Source: Gigantopelta aegis
Taxonomy: Eukaryota; Mollusca; Gastropoda; Neomphalida; Peltospiridae
DNA: 64,000 nt
Assembly (NCBI RefSeq): GCF_016097555.1
Contig: NC_054704.1
Coordinates: 92,988,653-93,052,652, forward strand
Direction: 5' to 3'
In this document: positions 11,702 through 62,344 of the stretch, piece by piece
Numbering within the stretch: position 1 is the stretch's first letter
Layout: every line of letters starts with the position of its first letter
Translations under genes and position numbers: made by a program
The notes under the pieces: generated by a model
What the model saw: only the letters and a program-made list of their open reading frames with translations
Database searches by the model: none
Told to the model about the DNA's origin: nothing

Positions 11702-11945
11702 GGGGCGAGACGTAGCCCAGTGGTAAAGCGCTCGCCCATTTGGGCTATTTCTCACTCCAGCCGTGGTATGTGCCATCCGGTCTATGGGATGATGCATATA
11801 AAAGATCCGTTGCTACTAATGATTTTTTTTTTAGCGGGTTTCCTCTCTAAGATTATATGTTAAAATTACCAAATGTTTAACATCCAATAGCCGATGATTA
11901 ATAAATCAATGTGCTTTAATGGTGTCGTTAAACGAAACAAACTTT
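11702..11945 (+). repeat. SINE family 1, head alpha, internally shortened
   Basis: It begins GGGGCGAGACGTAGCCCAGT and ends GTGTCGTTAAACGAAACAAA. Much of the box-B region and part of the body are missing. Confidence 0.8.
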
Positions 11946-12218
11946 ACTATAATATAATATGAAAGCCCCTTTTAACTGTTTCCTATCATTCTGATCGCTT
12001 CTCGCCTTTGATCTGCACTGTCGACTGCCTTATTTGTACTTATTTGATGCCCATTCGCAAGGATCTATTTGCGCTTAAGTCCAGTCGACTAGCATACACA
12101 TATTGAGCTAAATATACAAAGATGAATAACATAAATACAACCGTGATGGATGCCGCCATCTTTGTTACGTTACACGAACGTGGCAGTATATACGGCGGCC
12201 ATGCATTTAGCCTTGACA

Positions 12219-12275
12219 ATGAAGGAAATGTTTTATTTAACGACGCACTCAACACATTTTATTTACGGTTATGTG
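12219..12275 (-). repeat. SINE tail B fragment
   Basis: Only the tail GGAAATGTTTTATTTAACGA (read on plus) and the adjacent ACACATTTTATTTACGGTTA remain. Confidence 0.65.
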
Positions 12276-12522
12276 GCACCGGACCTCGATAATGAGGTCG
12301 GCAATCATATTTTTGGGAAAGCTCAGTGTGAAGTCATCACACCCCATCTAAAGTTCCTCGTACATAGCACGGTTGACATCTAGTAATATATATTAGTTCT
12401 GTATATTAGTTTTGTTAGCCAGACGTTTGCGTTACACATAGTATATACGTATCGCCATGAAAATGAGATTTACATATCACAGATTGTTTTTTTACGAAGA
12501 GGGTCAGTGGGACATAGATGTC

Positions 12523-12652
12523 GAAAACAGGTGGGGCTAGACTAGATCGAATACAGGTGGGGCTAGACTAGATCGAATACAGGTGGGGCTAGACTAGATC
12601 GAAAACAGGTGGGGCTAGACTAGATCGAAAACAGGTAGGGCTAGACTAGATC
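12523..12652. repeat. 26-bp minisatellite, 5 copies
   Basis: There are five head-to-tail units of AACAGGTGGGGCTAGACTAG plus 6 bases, nearly identical, which suggests recent expansion. Confidence 0.9.
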
Positions 12653-12674
12653 GAATACTTCTATCGTTATATGT

Positions 12675-12955
12675 TTAGTTTTTCAATAGGGCCCGAACCA
12701 CTGCCTCCAACTCTGAAGATAATGCATTGCCCCGTTGAAGATCAAATTCATATATAGCATCCCACCTCCAAGCCTTGTCATCCACGGTGCACTGGATGAG
12801 GATACGCCCTTGGATACCCGTTGGATCGGCAGAAGATATAAAACGTGTTTATCAAAAGTTGGATTTCGTACTTTAGCGAAAAACGTGACCGTTGGTTCGA
12901 AGTGGTCAATCTGCGTTGCAGAATCCGTATCATTATTATCAATTAACCTTGTGGA
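12675..12955 (-). pseudogene. Coding-like fragment, family not recognised
   Basis: On the minus strand two neighbouring frames look coding. The upstream part (about 12955-12830) reads with DHFEPTVTFFAKVRNPTFDK. The downstream part (about 12826-12675) reads with GRILIQCTVDD and AWRWDAIYEFDL and stops after VVRALLKN. The frame changes near 12835, so this is either a frameshifted pseudogene or two pieces around a tiny intron. A possible acceptor (TTTTCAAG) precedes it. It is not part of the esterase, and its function is unknown. Confidence 0.35.
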
Positions 12956-13540
12956 ATCTTGAAAACAACATCACACATAGAACATAATGTCGATAACCTG
13001 ACCGACGTGTCTGTGTTTACTGTCAAACACGACGCTGTCTGTTCGTCTACACGCGTCTACACACCGTCTGGGTTCATCACGGCGGTAAATTACGTCTGTG
13101 ACGTAATCCATTGAAAGAGAGGTGAAAAAAAAAAAATTCCAACAAGTTATATTCCAGCGGTTTAAAGTGTCGAGTAAATCTCGTTTTTTCTAACACCAGG
13201 TGTCTCACCCCGCTCTTTGATGTGTGCCATTGATATTAACCGAGTCTGCTAGAATTACACAACGACAACCATATGTGTTTTCAAAAATTAGAAACTCTAA
13301 TCGCTCTCGATATCTAATCCATTAATCAATTCAAACATAAAACATAAAAATGAAATGTTCTGCAACAGGTCACACAAATGGGGTTACGCATTTATTTAAT
13401 ATACCTGTGTATTATTACTATCTTGTTATAAACGAATTAGGTTATAGTCAAAAAAATATCTATGGGCAAGGAAATCGTTGAGTTATACAAAATATATTTT
13501 ATAACCAGAGGTTATACTCATCAACCAACGCACACGAACA
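12956..13540. other. Spacer, nothing recognised
   Basis: No gene or repeat unit was seen. Confidence 0.5.
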
Positions 13541-13730
13541 CGGGATGTAGCCAAGTGGTAAAGCGCTTGTCGAAGCGCGGTAAGTCTAAGATCGATCCCC
13601 GTCGGTGGGCCCATTGAACTATTTCTCGTTTCAGCCAGTGCACCACAACCGGTTTATCAAAGGCCGTGATATGTGTTATTCTGTTTGTGGGATGGCGCCT
13701 ATAAAAGATCCCTTGCTACTAATGGCGGGT

Positions 13731-14696
13731 AGAGGTCTAAAATTAACGATTCACTAATATCAAAACCTATATTAGCTCGGCCATTTACCTTTCGACCGAC
13801 CGTTCAAAATGGCGCCAAATTCCCTCAATCAAAATTGCGCACCCTTTTTTCTTTGGCATTTAACTCAATCTAATTTAAATTAGCTCCACAATTACATGTG
13901 GATCTAACACCAGCCAGTTGGAGCTCAAGTCCACCAATCAAAACCTTACTTGCAGAATCCTGCCAGTGATTTAAAACTAACAACACTGCGTAGTCCCCAA
14001 TGTCCAAGTAACATTTTCTCTGTAAATAATAATTTAAATATTGACCAATCACACTTCGCCTTTTATAACGTTATTTGGGAGCATACAAATTCTAAAAATA
14101 TTGGGCGAGTCTATTTTAGTGGCTGCAGTACAGCGAACCATACCAATACGTACGGGGTGGGTTATCAGTCTTCAATTTTACATTAAAAATTATTTATTTA
14201 TTTATAAAAACTCCCAACTAAATCAGTCTTCAGTTTTACATTACAAATTATTTATTTTATAAAATAAAACATGTTTTAAGGCATTCGTAATTCACACGAA
14301 ACATGTCGTATACCCTCAGGATAATTCGGAATGTTTTCAAATTATTTTTAAATCACTGGCAGGATTCTGCAAGTAAGGTTTTGATTGGTGGACATGAGCT
14401 CCAACTGGCTGGTATTAGATCCACATGTAATTGTGGAGCTAATTTTAATTAGATTGGCATTTAACTGCTCCATTCAAATTCCATAGCACCACCACCACCC
14501 CCATCCGCCTGCTACCGACTTGATCGGGCTGCTGGTACTCCCTTGCACCTGCCAGTGCAGGCGGTCCCTCCTCTCCCCTCCCCCAACCTTTCCTGTCATG
14601 GACGGAGGAGCCGGCCAAGGTCGGCTCTTGTGCCCACGACAGGCGTGCGCTACAACGGCTTGTTCTGAATGTGCACGTAAAACCCTATGACATGAC
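13731..14696 (+). mobile_element. Retroposon B, copy 1, itself split by a MITE
   Basis: Parts at 13731-13865 and 14457-14696 together match the uninterrupted copy at 36654-37023 in opposite orientation. The 3' end, GTGCACGTAAAACCCTATGA plus CATGAC, corresponds to a (GACCT)n tail in the other copy. The tail and target duplication suggest a LINE-derived or SINE-like retroposon. A third decayed piece lies near 62566-62645. Confidence 0.7.
13866..14456. mobile_element. Long-TIR MITE with 10-bp target duplication, copy 1
   Basis: The element is 591 bp, starting CAATCTAATT and ending AATTAGATTG, with about 105 bp of inverted terminal repeat (for example CTTACTTGCAGAATCCTGCC in the left arm). It is flanked by perfect duplications GCATTTAACT at 13856-13865 and 14457-14466. 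The uninterrupted retroposon at 36654-37023 shows the corresponding empty site. A target duplication near 10 bp and long terminal repeats fit a Mutator-like non-autonomous element. A second copy is at 42296-42828. Confidence 0.85.
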
Positions 14697-14806
14697 AATG
14701 GCGGGTTTCCTGTCTATTACTATATGTCAAGATTACCAAGTGCTTGACATCCAATAGCCGATGATTAATAAATCAATGTGCTCTAGTGGTGTCTTAACAA
14801 AACAAT

Positions 14807-15129
14807 GTTTAACATTACACATACATATTGACAAAAACACAGAGGAACACATAAACATAAACGTAAACACACGCACGCACGCACACACATTGACACATAT
14901 ACATGTATATAAACATACACACGTATACAAATACAAAACTGCGCACATATTGAAACATACACACATACATACATATACATAAACACACTGACACACACCT
15001 ACACACCCCTACATGTATACATATACAAATGCACACATAATAATGCATATATACACATACACATGATAAACGTACACAAATACACATATACATAATAATG
15101 TATTATATATATATATATATATATATATA
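14807..15129. repeat. CA/CATA-rich simple sequence
   Basis: Dinucleotide and hexanucleotide mixtures (ACACATACACAT, then (TA)n) fill this interval and end at the left boundary of the Tc1-like element. Apparent Cys/Val-rich frames are artefacts. Confidence 0.8.
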
Positions 15130-15379
15130 CTCTTAAAAAAAAGAAACGCAAAAGGGTACAAATGGGTTATAACTCCGATTTTATGTTTCCTACCGGTTCA
15201 TGCTTTGTGAATATAAGGTCATTGCATGTCCCAAACACATTCCCACGGTTACATTCGATAAAACGCAGCTACTGTACAATAAAGTTCCAAAATGTGAATA
15301 TTCGCAAAAACGCAACCACGTGCAAACCATGTCACCACTGCACGTGCGTTGTCTGCACGTGCAACATGAACACCGACAG

Positions 15380-15387
15380 TATAAAAG
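15380..15387 (+). promoter_or_regulatory. TATA box of the transposase gene
   Basis: TATAAAAG lies 58 bases before the preferred start codon, in a GC-rich context containing CACGTGC repeats. Confidence 0.5.
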
Positions 15388-15444
15388 TGCAGGGTGTTCG
15401 CTTGCCTGGCCTCTGTATCTGGCCGACAGTTGACAATCCAGGAC

Positions 15445-16452
15445 ATGCCACGTCTCAGTGAACCGCAGAGAAACAATGCCATCGGCCGACTAGACGCAGG
15501 CGAATCCAGAACGGCCGTTGCCAGGGCATTCCATGTGTCCCAAAGCACCATCTCCAGACTGTGGGACCGTTACCAGCAACATGGATCAACACGTGACCTC
15601 CCTAGATCCGGTCGACCACGGGTCACTACCCCCGGGCAGGACCGCTACATCCGGGTACGCCACCTTCGGGAACGATTGACTACTGCCACCTCCACAGCCG
15701 CAGCAATACCAGGTTTGCGCAGGATATCCGACCAGACCGTACGGAACCGCCTACGTGAGGTAGGAATTCGTGCCAGACGTCCAGTTCGAGGTGTCATCTT
15801 AACACCACAACACCATCGACTCCGACTGCAGTGGTGCCAGATTCATCGACAATGGCCTCAACTGCGATGGAGACAGGTGTGGTTCAGTGACGAGGCCCGA
15901 TTTCTGCTCCGACGTCATGATAGAAGATGTCGCGTGTATAGGCGTCGTGGTGAACGTTATGCGGCAAACTGCGTGCAGGAAGTGGACAGATTCGGCGGGG
16001 GTAGTGTCATGGTGTGGGCAGCCATCTCACACACTGGCAGAACTGACCTGGTCCACGTGCAGGGCAACCTGAATGCACAGGGCTACATTGACCAGATCCT
16101 CCGGCCACACATCGTTCCAGTTATGGCCAACGCCAACGCAGTGTTCCAACATGACAACGCCAGGCCTCACACAGCACGTCTCACAACGGCTTTCCTACAG
16201 AACAACAACATTAATGTCCTTCCTTGGCCATCGATATTACCGGATTTGAACCCAATTGAGAATCTATGGGACGAGTTGGACCGACGCCTCCGACAGCGAC
16301 AACCACAGCCCCAGACCCTGCCCGAGCTGGCAGCAGCCGTGCAGGCCGAGTGGGCCACCATCCCCCGGGACGTCATCCGTACTCTGGTTGCTTCAATGGG
16401 CAGGCGGTGCCAGGCAGTTGTCAACACACGCGGAGGCCACACCCGGTATTGA
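15445..16452 (+). CDS. Tc1/mariner-superfamily transposase, DD34E
   Basis: This is a 335-residue uninterrupted protein that cuts and rejoins transposon ends at TA sites. Seen in the sequence: an N-terminal helix-turn-helix (about residues 5-45, with AFHVSQSTISRLWDRY), a GRPR AT-hook-like linker at 56-59, and a second helix-turn-helix (about 65-110). The catalytic triad is Asp149 (VWFSDEARF), Asp237 (FQHDNARPHTA) and Glu272 (LPDLNPIENLWDEL), with 34 residues between the last two, as in Tc1-like enzymes. The frame is open 17 codons further upstream (15394), but the start at 15445 gives the usual length and opens MPRLSEPQRNNAIG, the typical N terminus. No internal stop or frameshift and all catalytic residues are present, so it may be recently active. 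Whether it is expressed cannot be seen. Confidence 0.93.
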   Translation: MPRLSEPQRNNAIGRLDAGESRTAVARAFHVSQSTISRLWDRYQQHGSTRDLPRSGRPRVTTPGQDRYIRVRHLRERLTTATSTAAAIPGLRRISDQTVRNRLREVGIRARRPVRGVILTPQHHRLRLQWCQIHRQWPQLRWRQVWFSDEARFLLRRHDRRCRVYRRRGERYAANCVQEVDRFGGGSVMVWAAISHTGRTDLVHVQGNLNAQGYIDQILRPHIVPVMANANAVFQHDNARPHTARLTTAFLQNNNINVLPWPSILPDLNPIENLWDELDRRLRQRQPQPQTLPELAAAVQAEWATIPRDVIRTLVASMGRRCQAVVNTRGGHTRY

Positions 16453-16612
16453 CTCCAGATGACCTTGACCTTGGTGGTGTGTCCTATCACTTACTCACAA
16501 TGGACTAGAGTGAATTGTGAACAATCCTGCAACATTTGGTAATTATCGGACTCACCATTCAATAATTAAATCAATTCTCCAAATGTTACGACAATGTGGT
16601 TTTGCGTTTCTT

Positions 16613-17667
16613 CACTCGCTCATTCAGTTGAAGGGATCGTAAAAACTGGGACAAATCCAAACTACTTACGAACTTAGTGATAGTCAATAATCTTACCTAT
16701 CTATTAGAATCGTTTAAGTTGTGACTTGCGATCATGATAGTAATAAAAGAGTTGTCTCCCATTATATCAGTCATTTCGCCACAAGTTATTTTGATAAAAC
16801 GTGACGTGACTGAACCTTTTTTGGATGTAAGCACGTTAATAAAGTCAAAAGAAAAGAAAGGTAAATCGTGGTGTACTTCGTAATTCTGTGATGATTTGCT
16901 TTCCGTAATAAAAACGAATTAGGTCTGATATACCAAAATACCGTAATTTGTGCTAGACTGTCTATGAAAAAACGGCGTATAAAATATGTCTTGGAGCCAA
17001 TACAAAAAAGGTGTCCATGTGATGTCAGAGGTTGTTTGGGTTTTTTACCCAACAGGCAATAGAAATTATTTATTTATTAAGTGTGATGATTACATATGAC
17101 CAGCCAATGCACTGCAATATTTTAATATATTGGCCGAAATTGTACCTCTGAAAAAGAAAGCGCAAGAGATATTTTCAAGTTATTCCAAAATAAAAAAGCA
17201 TCATAGAAACTGTGTTTTAGTGATTCATGAGTGCATGCAATGACTTTGTCAACACGTCCCTTCGACTCTGTATTGTGTAACGATACGGCCTTGACCACGA
17301 TAACTGTTTTGTCGTTCACATTTATTGACTTCTAAGATGGAAAATAGACAAATAAATTAGGTGGATTTATTTTTACTACACCGCTCTTCTTGGATCTCCT
17401 GGATCCGTCACCAAATAAAACATATTCAAAAACATATCTCATAACTCTTTATTACTAATAGACAAATTATGAAATTAAAATACAAATTCTTTATTTTCTA
17501 GTCAAAATGCCTTCAAATATTCATTTGTAACACATATACTACAATAAAAACGGTAACATGTGACAAACACTAGGACAGTTATGAATGTACAATAATTATA
17601 AATGTATACATGTAGCACATTTGCGTTTCATAGCATTATGATATATTTTATGCTTATTAATATTTTT
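16613..17667. other. AT-rich spacer, nothing recognised
   Basis: No coding potential or repeat match in the window was noted. Confidence 0.5.
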
Positions 17668-18889
17668 ATAGGCGTCGGAAGATGTCGGCAACTGTTTGGG
17701 GGTGGAGAAAAACGTGAGTAGGCAGTTATTAAATGTGAGGTCAAGTACACACACTCACACACACGCACGCACGCACGCGCGCACACATACAAACACACAC
17801 ACACACACATACATACACATAATTGTTATAGTACAATTTAGAGTGTTATAATCAACTCTAATCATAATAAAATAATTTATCATGAAACCATGCTTCCTAT
17901 TGACCTGATAACCCCTACCTGATAATTCAAAGTGTTATAATGTCATTAGGAAGTGTTATCATGCAACCATGCTTCCTATTGACCTGATAACCCCTACCTG
18001 ATCATTCGAAGTGTTATAATGTCATTAGGAAGTGTTATCATGAAACCATGCTTCCTATTGACCTGATAACCCCTACCTGATCATTCAAAGTGTTATAATG
18101 TCACTAGGAACTGTTATCGTGTCACTAAGGAATGAACTGTGTGCATGACAAATGTTTGCTCAATTTCCAGGTAGATCGTTTTCTCATTTTTCAAACATCC
18201 ATTTACAGCAATAATTGTTGAAATAAATATAACATTTACACTTCCTGTAACATCAAATTACCTCTTCTTTTTCAATTCTCCATTCGGAACTAGCCAGCGT
18301 TTTTAATTAAACATTTTGAAACAAAAACGCAAGTAGCTTCCTGCAAAGAATGCTTACATTGGGACCAGCGTCTGACGTCACAGTCACTAGCAGCCAGTGA
18401 TATAGATATTCAGGTCACACATAAACTTGAGTTTATTTTCACAGAAAAAGGTACAGAAATTGTAATGTAACACAACAGACTTTGAAATATAGTCAAAGTA
18501 TCTTATTTAAAATTTGAAAACACATAACTTTTAGGCTGGCTATGTCATCCCATGATGCTTTTGGGCACCTGCTATTGTCCCATTTTCGGAAGTAGTTTCT
18601 ACACGATAAAACTAATAGTTTCTATACCACTTTTGACTGAAACGTATTACAAAAATATAACTTGAAAGTGGTTGCATGACAAAACAAATATCAGATTGCT
18701 ACGTTATAACCTGATATTCTATATTTCTACAAACATAGATAATTATGAGACCTATATACTTGTGAACTGTAATAGTTAAAAATAATATTCATTCAAATCC
18801 ATATTTCGATTGCCTTTCAACTGGGACGAGTGGGGGAGGGGGAGGCTGCCTTTAGAGTTCCACCCCAACCACCCGTCTCCGACGCCTAT
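17668..18889. mobile_element. Inverted-repeat element with internal minisatellite
   Basis: ATAGGCGTCGGA at 17668-17679 is exactly inverted as TCCGACGCCTAT at 18878-18889, and both ends are followed inward by a G-rich or C-rich segment. The 1222-bp interior holds a CA/CG tract and a 79-bp tandem repeat. No transposase and no clear target duplication were seen, so mobility is inferred from the ends only. Confidence 0.5.
17879..18119. repeat. 79-bp tandem repeat, 3 copies
   Basis: Units contain CCTATTGACCTGATAACCCC and AGTGTTATAATGTCATTAGG, with a handful of substitutions between copies. Confidence 0.9.
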
Positions 18890-19426
18890 GATGTTCACAA
18901 GTTACTCCGAATATCGGAAATCACTAGATACGCATGTTGTGGGATTTATTAATGATGGATGATTTTTAAAGTCACAGTGTCTCATCTCCATCTTATAACA
19001 CTTTTTAATATACAAAATACTGTGTTCATAAAAAATAGCACAGTAAAGACCTATTTATGGTAATATGTCGTAAATATTATTGTCGTAAACATGGATAACC
19101 GTGTGACTTCCGCTTTTAGATACAACGCCATGTTTTGTAATACATTCTTACATAAACCATAGTGGGGCAGACAACAGCAGTGTTGTGGTGAAATCGTGCA
19201 AATGGTCAAACAAGCATCGAAGTTAACACAGTGATTACCATTGGCATGCTTAACAGTAGACAAAATGCACATAATAAAGTGCATGACATGGCAGAAACAA
19301 GATGTGATCCCACGAGTTGAAAATCAGCCGGTACTTTGGACGAATCACCCCTTCTGTATGAGACGACGATGCTGAACACAGTATTCCATAAGGCACATAT
19401 GATTTTAGTACTATCGCAATTCAAGG
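18890..19426 (-). other. 3' flank / probable 3' UTR of the esterase gene
   Basis: This lies directly downstream of the stop codon. Minus-strand poly(A) signal candidates are ATTAAA (plus 19004-19009) and AATAAA (plus 18945-18950). The true cleavage site cannot be told from the sequence. Confidence 0.4.
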
Positions 19427-59204
<39,778 letters not shown>

Positions 59205-59301
59205 TTCCCTGTCGGACGTGGCTTCAATTTGGCAACTGCTTGCGACTTGCCATTATTATCATCTGCTAGCCGCGCGAAGATGGAACTGTCTCGTGCGGTG
59301 A

Positions 59302-59313
59302 CCGCCCGCCCGC
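59302..59313 (-). promoter_or_regulatory. GC-box-like motif upstream of the esterase start
   Basis: GGCGGGCGGGCG on the minus strand lies about 100 bases upstream of the ATG in a locally GC-rich stretch (59240-59330). No convincing TATA box was seen. The transcription start is unknown. Confidence 0.3.
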
Positions 59314-59334
59314 CTTTAGCAGACGACCGTTCAG

Positions 59335-59825
59335 TTCGGAGGCAAGGATGAAACGATAGATTAATTCCATCAGATAGTAGGCGAGAATTGTGACCCAGTT
59401 GGGACTAATGGATTTTGGTTGAGGGTATTTTATTGTTTATGTTTGAAAGGACATCGGTGATAACGAGATAGTGGGGCTATTTGATTACAATGTTTTCAAA
59501 GCATAGAGTAATTAATTTAGTTAAAGGCACGTTATGACGCTTTTTCCCCACATTTTGTTTCTGGGGATAGAAAGGAGTCCAGAACCAGGCATCGATATTA
59601 ACATGACATCTTGGTGGTTGTAATACCCCGAAATATAATTTCAATTACAATACGTGCGTAGGGCCTACATCTGAGAAGTAAAGGTTGTTGAGCTAAGATT
59701 TTAGTCTATTTTAGAGGGTATTTCCCCCTTACAACGCCACAGACTCTCGTTTCTCGCCATTTCAACTTTATCCAGATGTGTTACAGGTTTGTAGATTAAC
59801 CAAACTTAGTGTCCATTTTCAAATG
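59335..59825. other. 5' flank of the esterase gene, nothing recognised
   Basis: No repeat, open frame or clear promoter element was noted. Confidence 0.45.
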
Positions 59826-60020
59826 GAGGTTCCTAGATACTGGGTTCGCACCCCAGAATGTTTCAACGACTCAATGTGGGAGTTTGAGGTCACTTTACGG
59901 ACGTCTCTTTCACTAGCCATTGTAAGCATTAAACCACATTTCTGAACAGATAGTCAAGATAGCCGATATTTGTGCCCAGTGAATAATGCTTAAACCTTAA
60001 TTGGATATATAAGTACGAAA
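59826..60020 (+). repeat. SINE family 2
   Basis: Box-B-like GGGTTCGCACCCC, then TTTCACTAGCCATTGTAAGC and ACAGATAGTCAAGATAGCCG, matches the copies at 1-235 and 35712-35935. Confidence 0.7.
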
Positions 60021-60139
60021 ATTAAATTAAAATGGACATGAAATGAAAACCTTTAAAATAGCGGGAAATATCTTAAACATTTCTATGTTGTTCTTTAGAT
60101 ACCAGGAAATTGTGTTTGAGGCTACTCGAAAACTGGGTG

Positions 60140-60140
<1 letters not shown>

Positions 60141-60206
<66 letters not shown>
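60141..60206. repeat. Poly-C run followed by (GA)n
   Basis: About 34 consecutive C, then about 32 bp of GA. The length of the C run is likely uncertain in the assembly. Confidence 0.9.
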
Positions 60207-60209
<3 letters not shown>

Positions 60210-60532
60210 GTTCCGACCGGCTTGATAAACTTGAGCTTCCACAAATTCATGTTTTCATTATTATCAGTTTATATCGTTATATCGGCTGTCAGTGCTCTTT
60301 AAAACAACTCACCATTCTTCATAATTCAAGCTTCCTTTTTTTTTTTTTACATAAAAATAATAGAGAACTTGAAGTTGTCCATTTCTTCTTTAAAATACAA
60401 TATATACTCAATGACAGAATCATTGTTTGAAAATATTATAATATATATAATTATATATTTATAAATATTTTCCCGCAGATTTTAATGTCTAAATCGATGT
60501 CTCTGTTAAGGGGACTCTATTTATAGACAAGG

Positions 60533-60842
60533 GCCGGGACGTAGCCCAGTGGTACAGCGTTCGCTCGATGCGCGGTCGGTGTGGGATCGATCCCCGTCGG
60601 TGGACCCATTGGGCTATTTCTCGTCCCAGCCAGTGTACCACGACTGGTATATAAAGGCCGTGGTATGTACTACCCTGTCTGTGGGATGGTGCATATAAAA
60701 GATCCCTTGCTGTTAATCGGAAAGAGTAGTCCATGAAGTGGCGACAGCGGGTTTCCTCTCCCTTTGTGGTCATTAACCTTATGTCTGACGCCATATAACC
60801 GTAAATAAAATGTGTTGAGTGCGTCGTTAAATAAAACATGTC
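60533..60842 (+). repeat. SINE family 1, full length, head alpha, tail B
   Basis: CCGGGACGTAGCCCAGTGGT to GCGTCGTTAAATAAAACATG. Well preserved. Confidence 0.9.
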
Positions 60843-60937
60843 TTTTTTTTTCTTCTATTTATAGACCAATTCGAGCAATTGCATATAACCTACCGCTGAC
60901 ACAGTCTACAAATGTAGGAGTCAAACTATTTTCTAAT

Positions 60938-61110
60938 TCCAGGTGTGTATGCAGGAATTATAGCAGGCAGTGTAATGTAGACTGTGACGACCGAACTTTA
61001 TAGGAGCGTCGAGTGATGCTCTCCTGGAAAATACATTGAGAAAAAAGAACATTTGTTTGAGAAGGCATGGATTTCAACCCCAAAAACACTCCTCTGCACA
61101 CGCGCCCAAT
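60938..61110 (+). repeat. Short dispersed repeat, copy 2
   Basis: GTGTGTATGCAGGAATTATA, then GGAAAATACATTGAGAAAAA and ACACTCCTCTGCACACGCGC, matches 34776-34935. Confidence 0.5.
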
Positions 61111-61446
61111 TTTGAAATGAAAAAAAAAAACGCAAACGTAAATTGATGGCTGTTTGTTGTCGGGGTTATTTATGTGAATGGTTGAGATCACTTTGAGTTA
61201 TTGATAGCTACTCTCGACGTGTTTCAATTCCGTGGGTCCTGCTCTTGTTTAAAAAGTAAGTATTTTTCCTTGTTCGTGTACTTAACTTATCTCACGATCG
61301 CACGTGGTTAATTTGACTTCAAAATTGCTCCATGAAGGAGATGCAGTTAAAACAAATACAGCCAATTGTTTCAAGGGGCTGTCGTGTTCTCCAAAGCCAT
61401 TCAATAATTCACGAATTACCTGTTTCCTCAGTGAAACAATTCAATA
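61111..61446. other. Spacer, nothing recognised
   Basis: No gene or repeat was seen. Confidence 0.45.
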
Positions 61447-61830
61447 ATATAGAGTGGTTAAGCCATCGGACTACAGGCTGGTAGGTACTGGGTTCGGATC
61501 CCAGTATAGGCATGAAATTTTTAATCCAGATACCGACTCCAAACCCTGAGTGAGTGCTCCGCAAGGCTTAATGGGTAGGTGTAAACCACCAACCAGTGAT
61601 CCATAACTGGTTCAACAAAGGCCATGGTTTGTGCTGTCCTGCCTGTGGGAAGCGCAAATAAAAGATTCCTTGCTGCCTGTCGAAAAAAGAGTAGCCTATG
61701 TGGCGACAGCGGGTTTCCTCTTAAAACCAGTGTCAAAATGACCATATGTTTGACGTGCAATAGCCGATGATAAGATAAAAAAATCAATGTGCTATAGTGG
61801 CGTCGTTAAATAAAACAAACTTTACTTTTC
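61447..61830 (+). repeat. Chimeric SINE: head gamma on family 1 body, tail A
   Basis: AGTGGTTAAGCCATCGGACT, GGTTCGGATCCCAGTATAGG and ATACCGACTCCAAACCCTGA (family 2 type) pass directly into CAGTGATCCATAACTGGTTC, the family 1 body and tail. Same junction as 28717-29045. Confidence 0.85.
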
Positions 61831-62344
61831 ATTATTTGTTCACATTTTGTTAGTCAGTTTTGAAGATTAGCCTTAGCATGGAATGCACATTGATTGCAGC
61901 CTTTGAAATATTCACATTACAAACATTCAACTATATTATCTCTATACGTACCTACATAGGATAAAACTATACATTTTCTGTTTTATTAGCTAGTCAGTTT
62001 CATCTTTACTTGTGACACGATAATCCATGGTTACCTAGGATACTGCAAATGCACAATACTGTAAATGGCAAGATATATATTACAGAAACATTTATTAATG
62101 TGTTTGTCACAGCACCCACACAAGTTGAGCAACTGCCTGTGGTGCACGTAGATAAGAGCCTTTTAAACCATATTTTTCCATCTGTCGTTTTCTATGGTAT
62201 GTGCTATTGTGACTGTTTTTACCCTTTACCAATAGGAGACTGGATCTCCGAGTGTGTGGCTTCACGGTCCAATAATTAATGGCAAATTTTCAGCTTCAGT
62301 GTTCCTAGATTAAAATGGCCCTAGTTCAGTTCATTAACTGTGCT
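61831..62344. other. Spacer, nothing recognised
   Basis: A 76-codon open frame at 62049-62279 has no recognisable motif. Confidence 0.45.

Larger units (their letters stand above)
13541..14806 (+). repeat. SINE family 1 (head alpha, tail A) split by a nested insertion
   Basis: The head and body are at 13541-13730 and the rest (GGCGGGTTTCCTGTCTATTA to the tail) is at 14697-14806. The break carries a 10-bp duplication AATGGCGGGT at 13721-13730 and 14697-14706. It is the oldest layer of a three-level nest. Confidence 0.85.
15130..16612 (+). mobile_element. Tc1-like DNA transposon
   Basis: The left end follows a TA dinucleotide (15128-15129) within (TA)n. The inverted repeat core AAGAAACGCAAAA at 15141-15153 is matched by TTTTGCGTTTCTT at 16600-16612. 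Beyond the 13-bp core the two outer ends differ, so the exact right terminus is uncertain. The element contains one uninterrupted transposase gene with an upstream TATA box. Confidence 0.85.

Noticed and set aside
14474-14698. Minus-strand 74-codon frame with cysteines and tryptophans
   Set aside because: It is antisense to retroposon B. The same segment recurs at 36654-37023 and 62566-62645.
16167-16490. 107-codon frame antisense to the transposase
   Set aside because: It is a shadow of the transposase gene, with no independent evidence.
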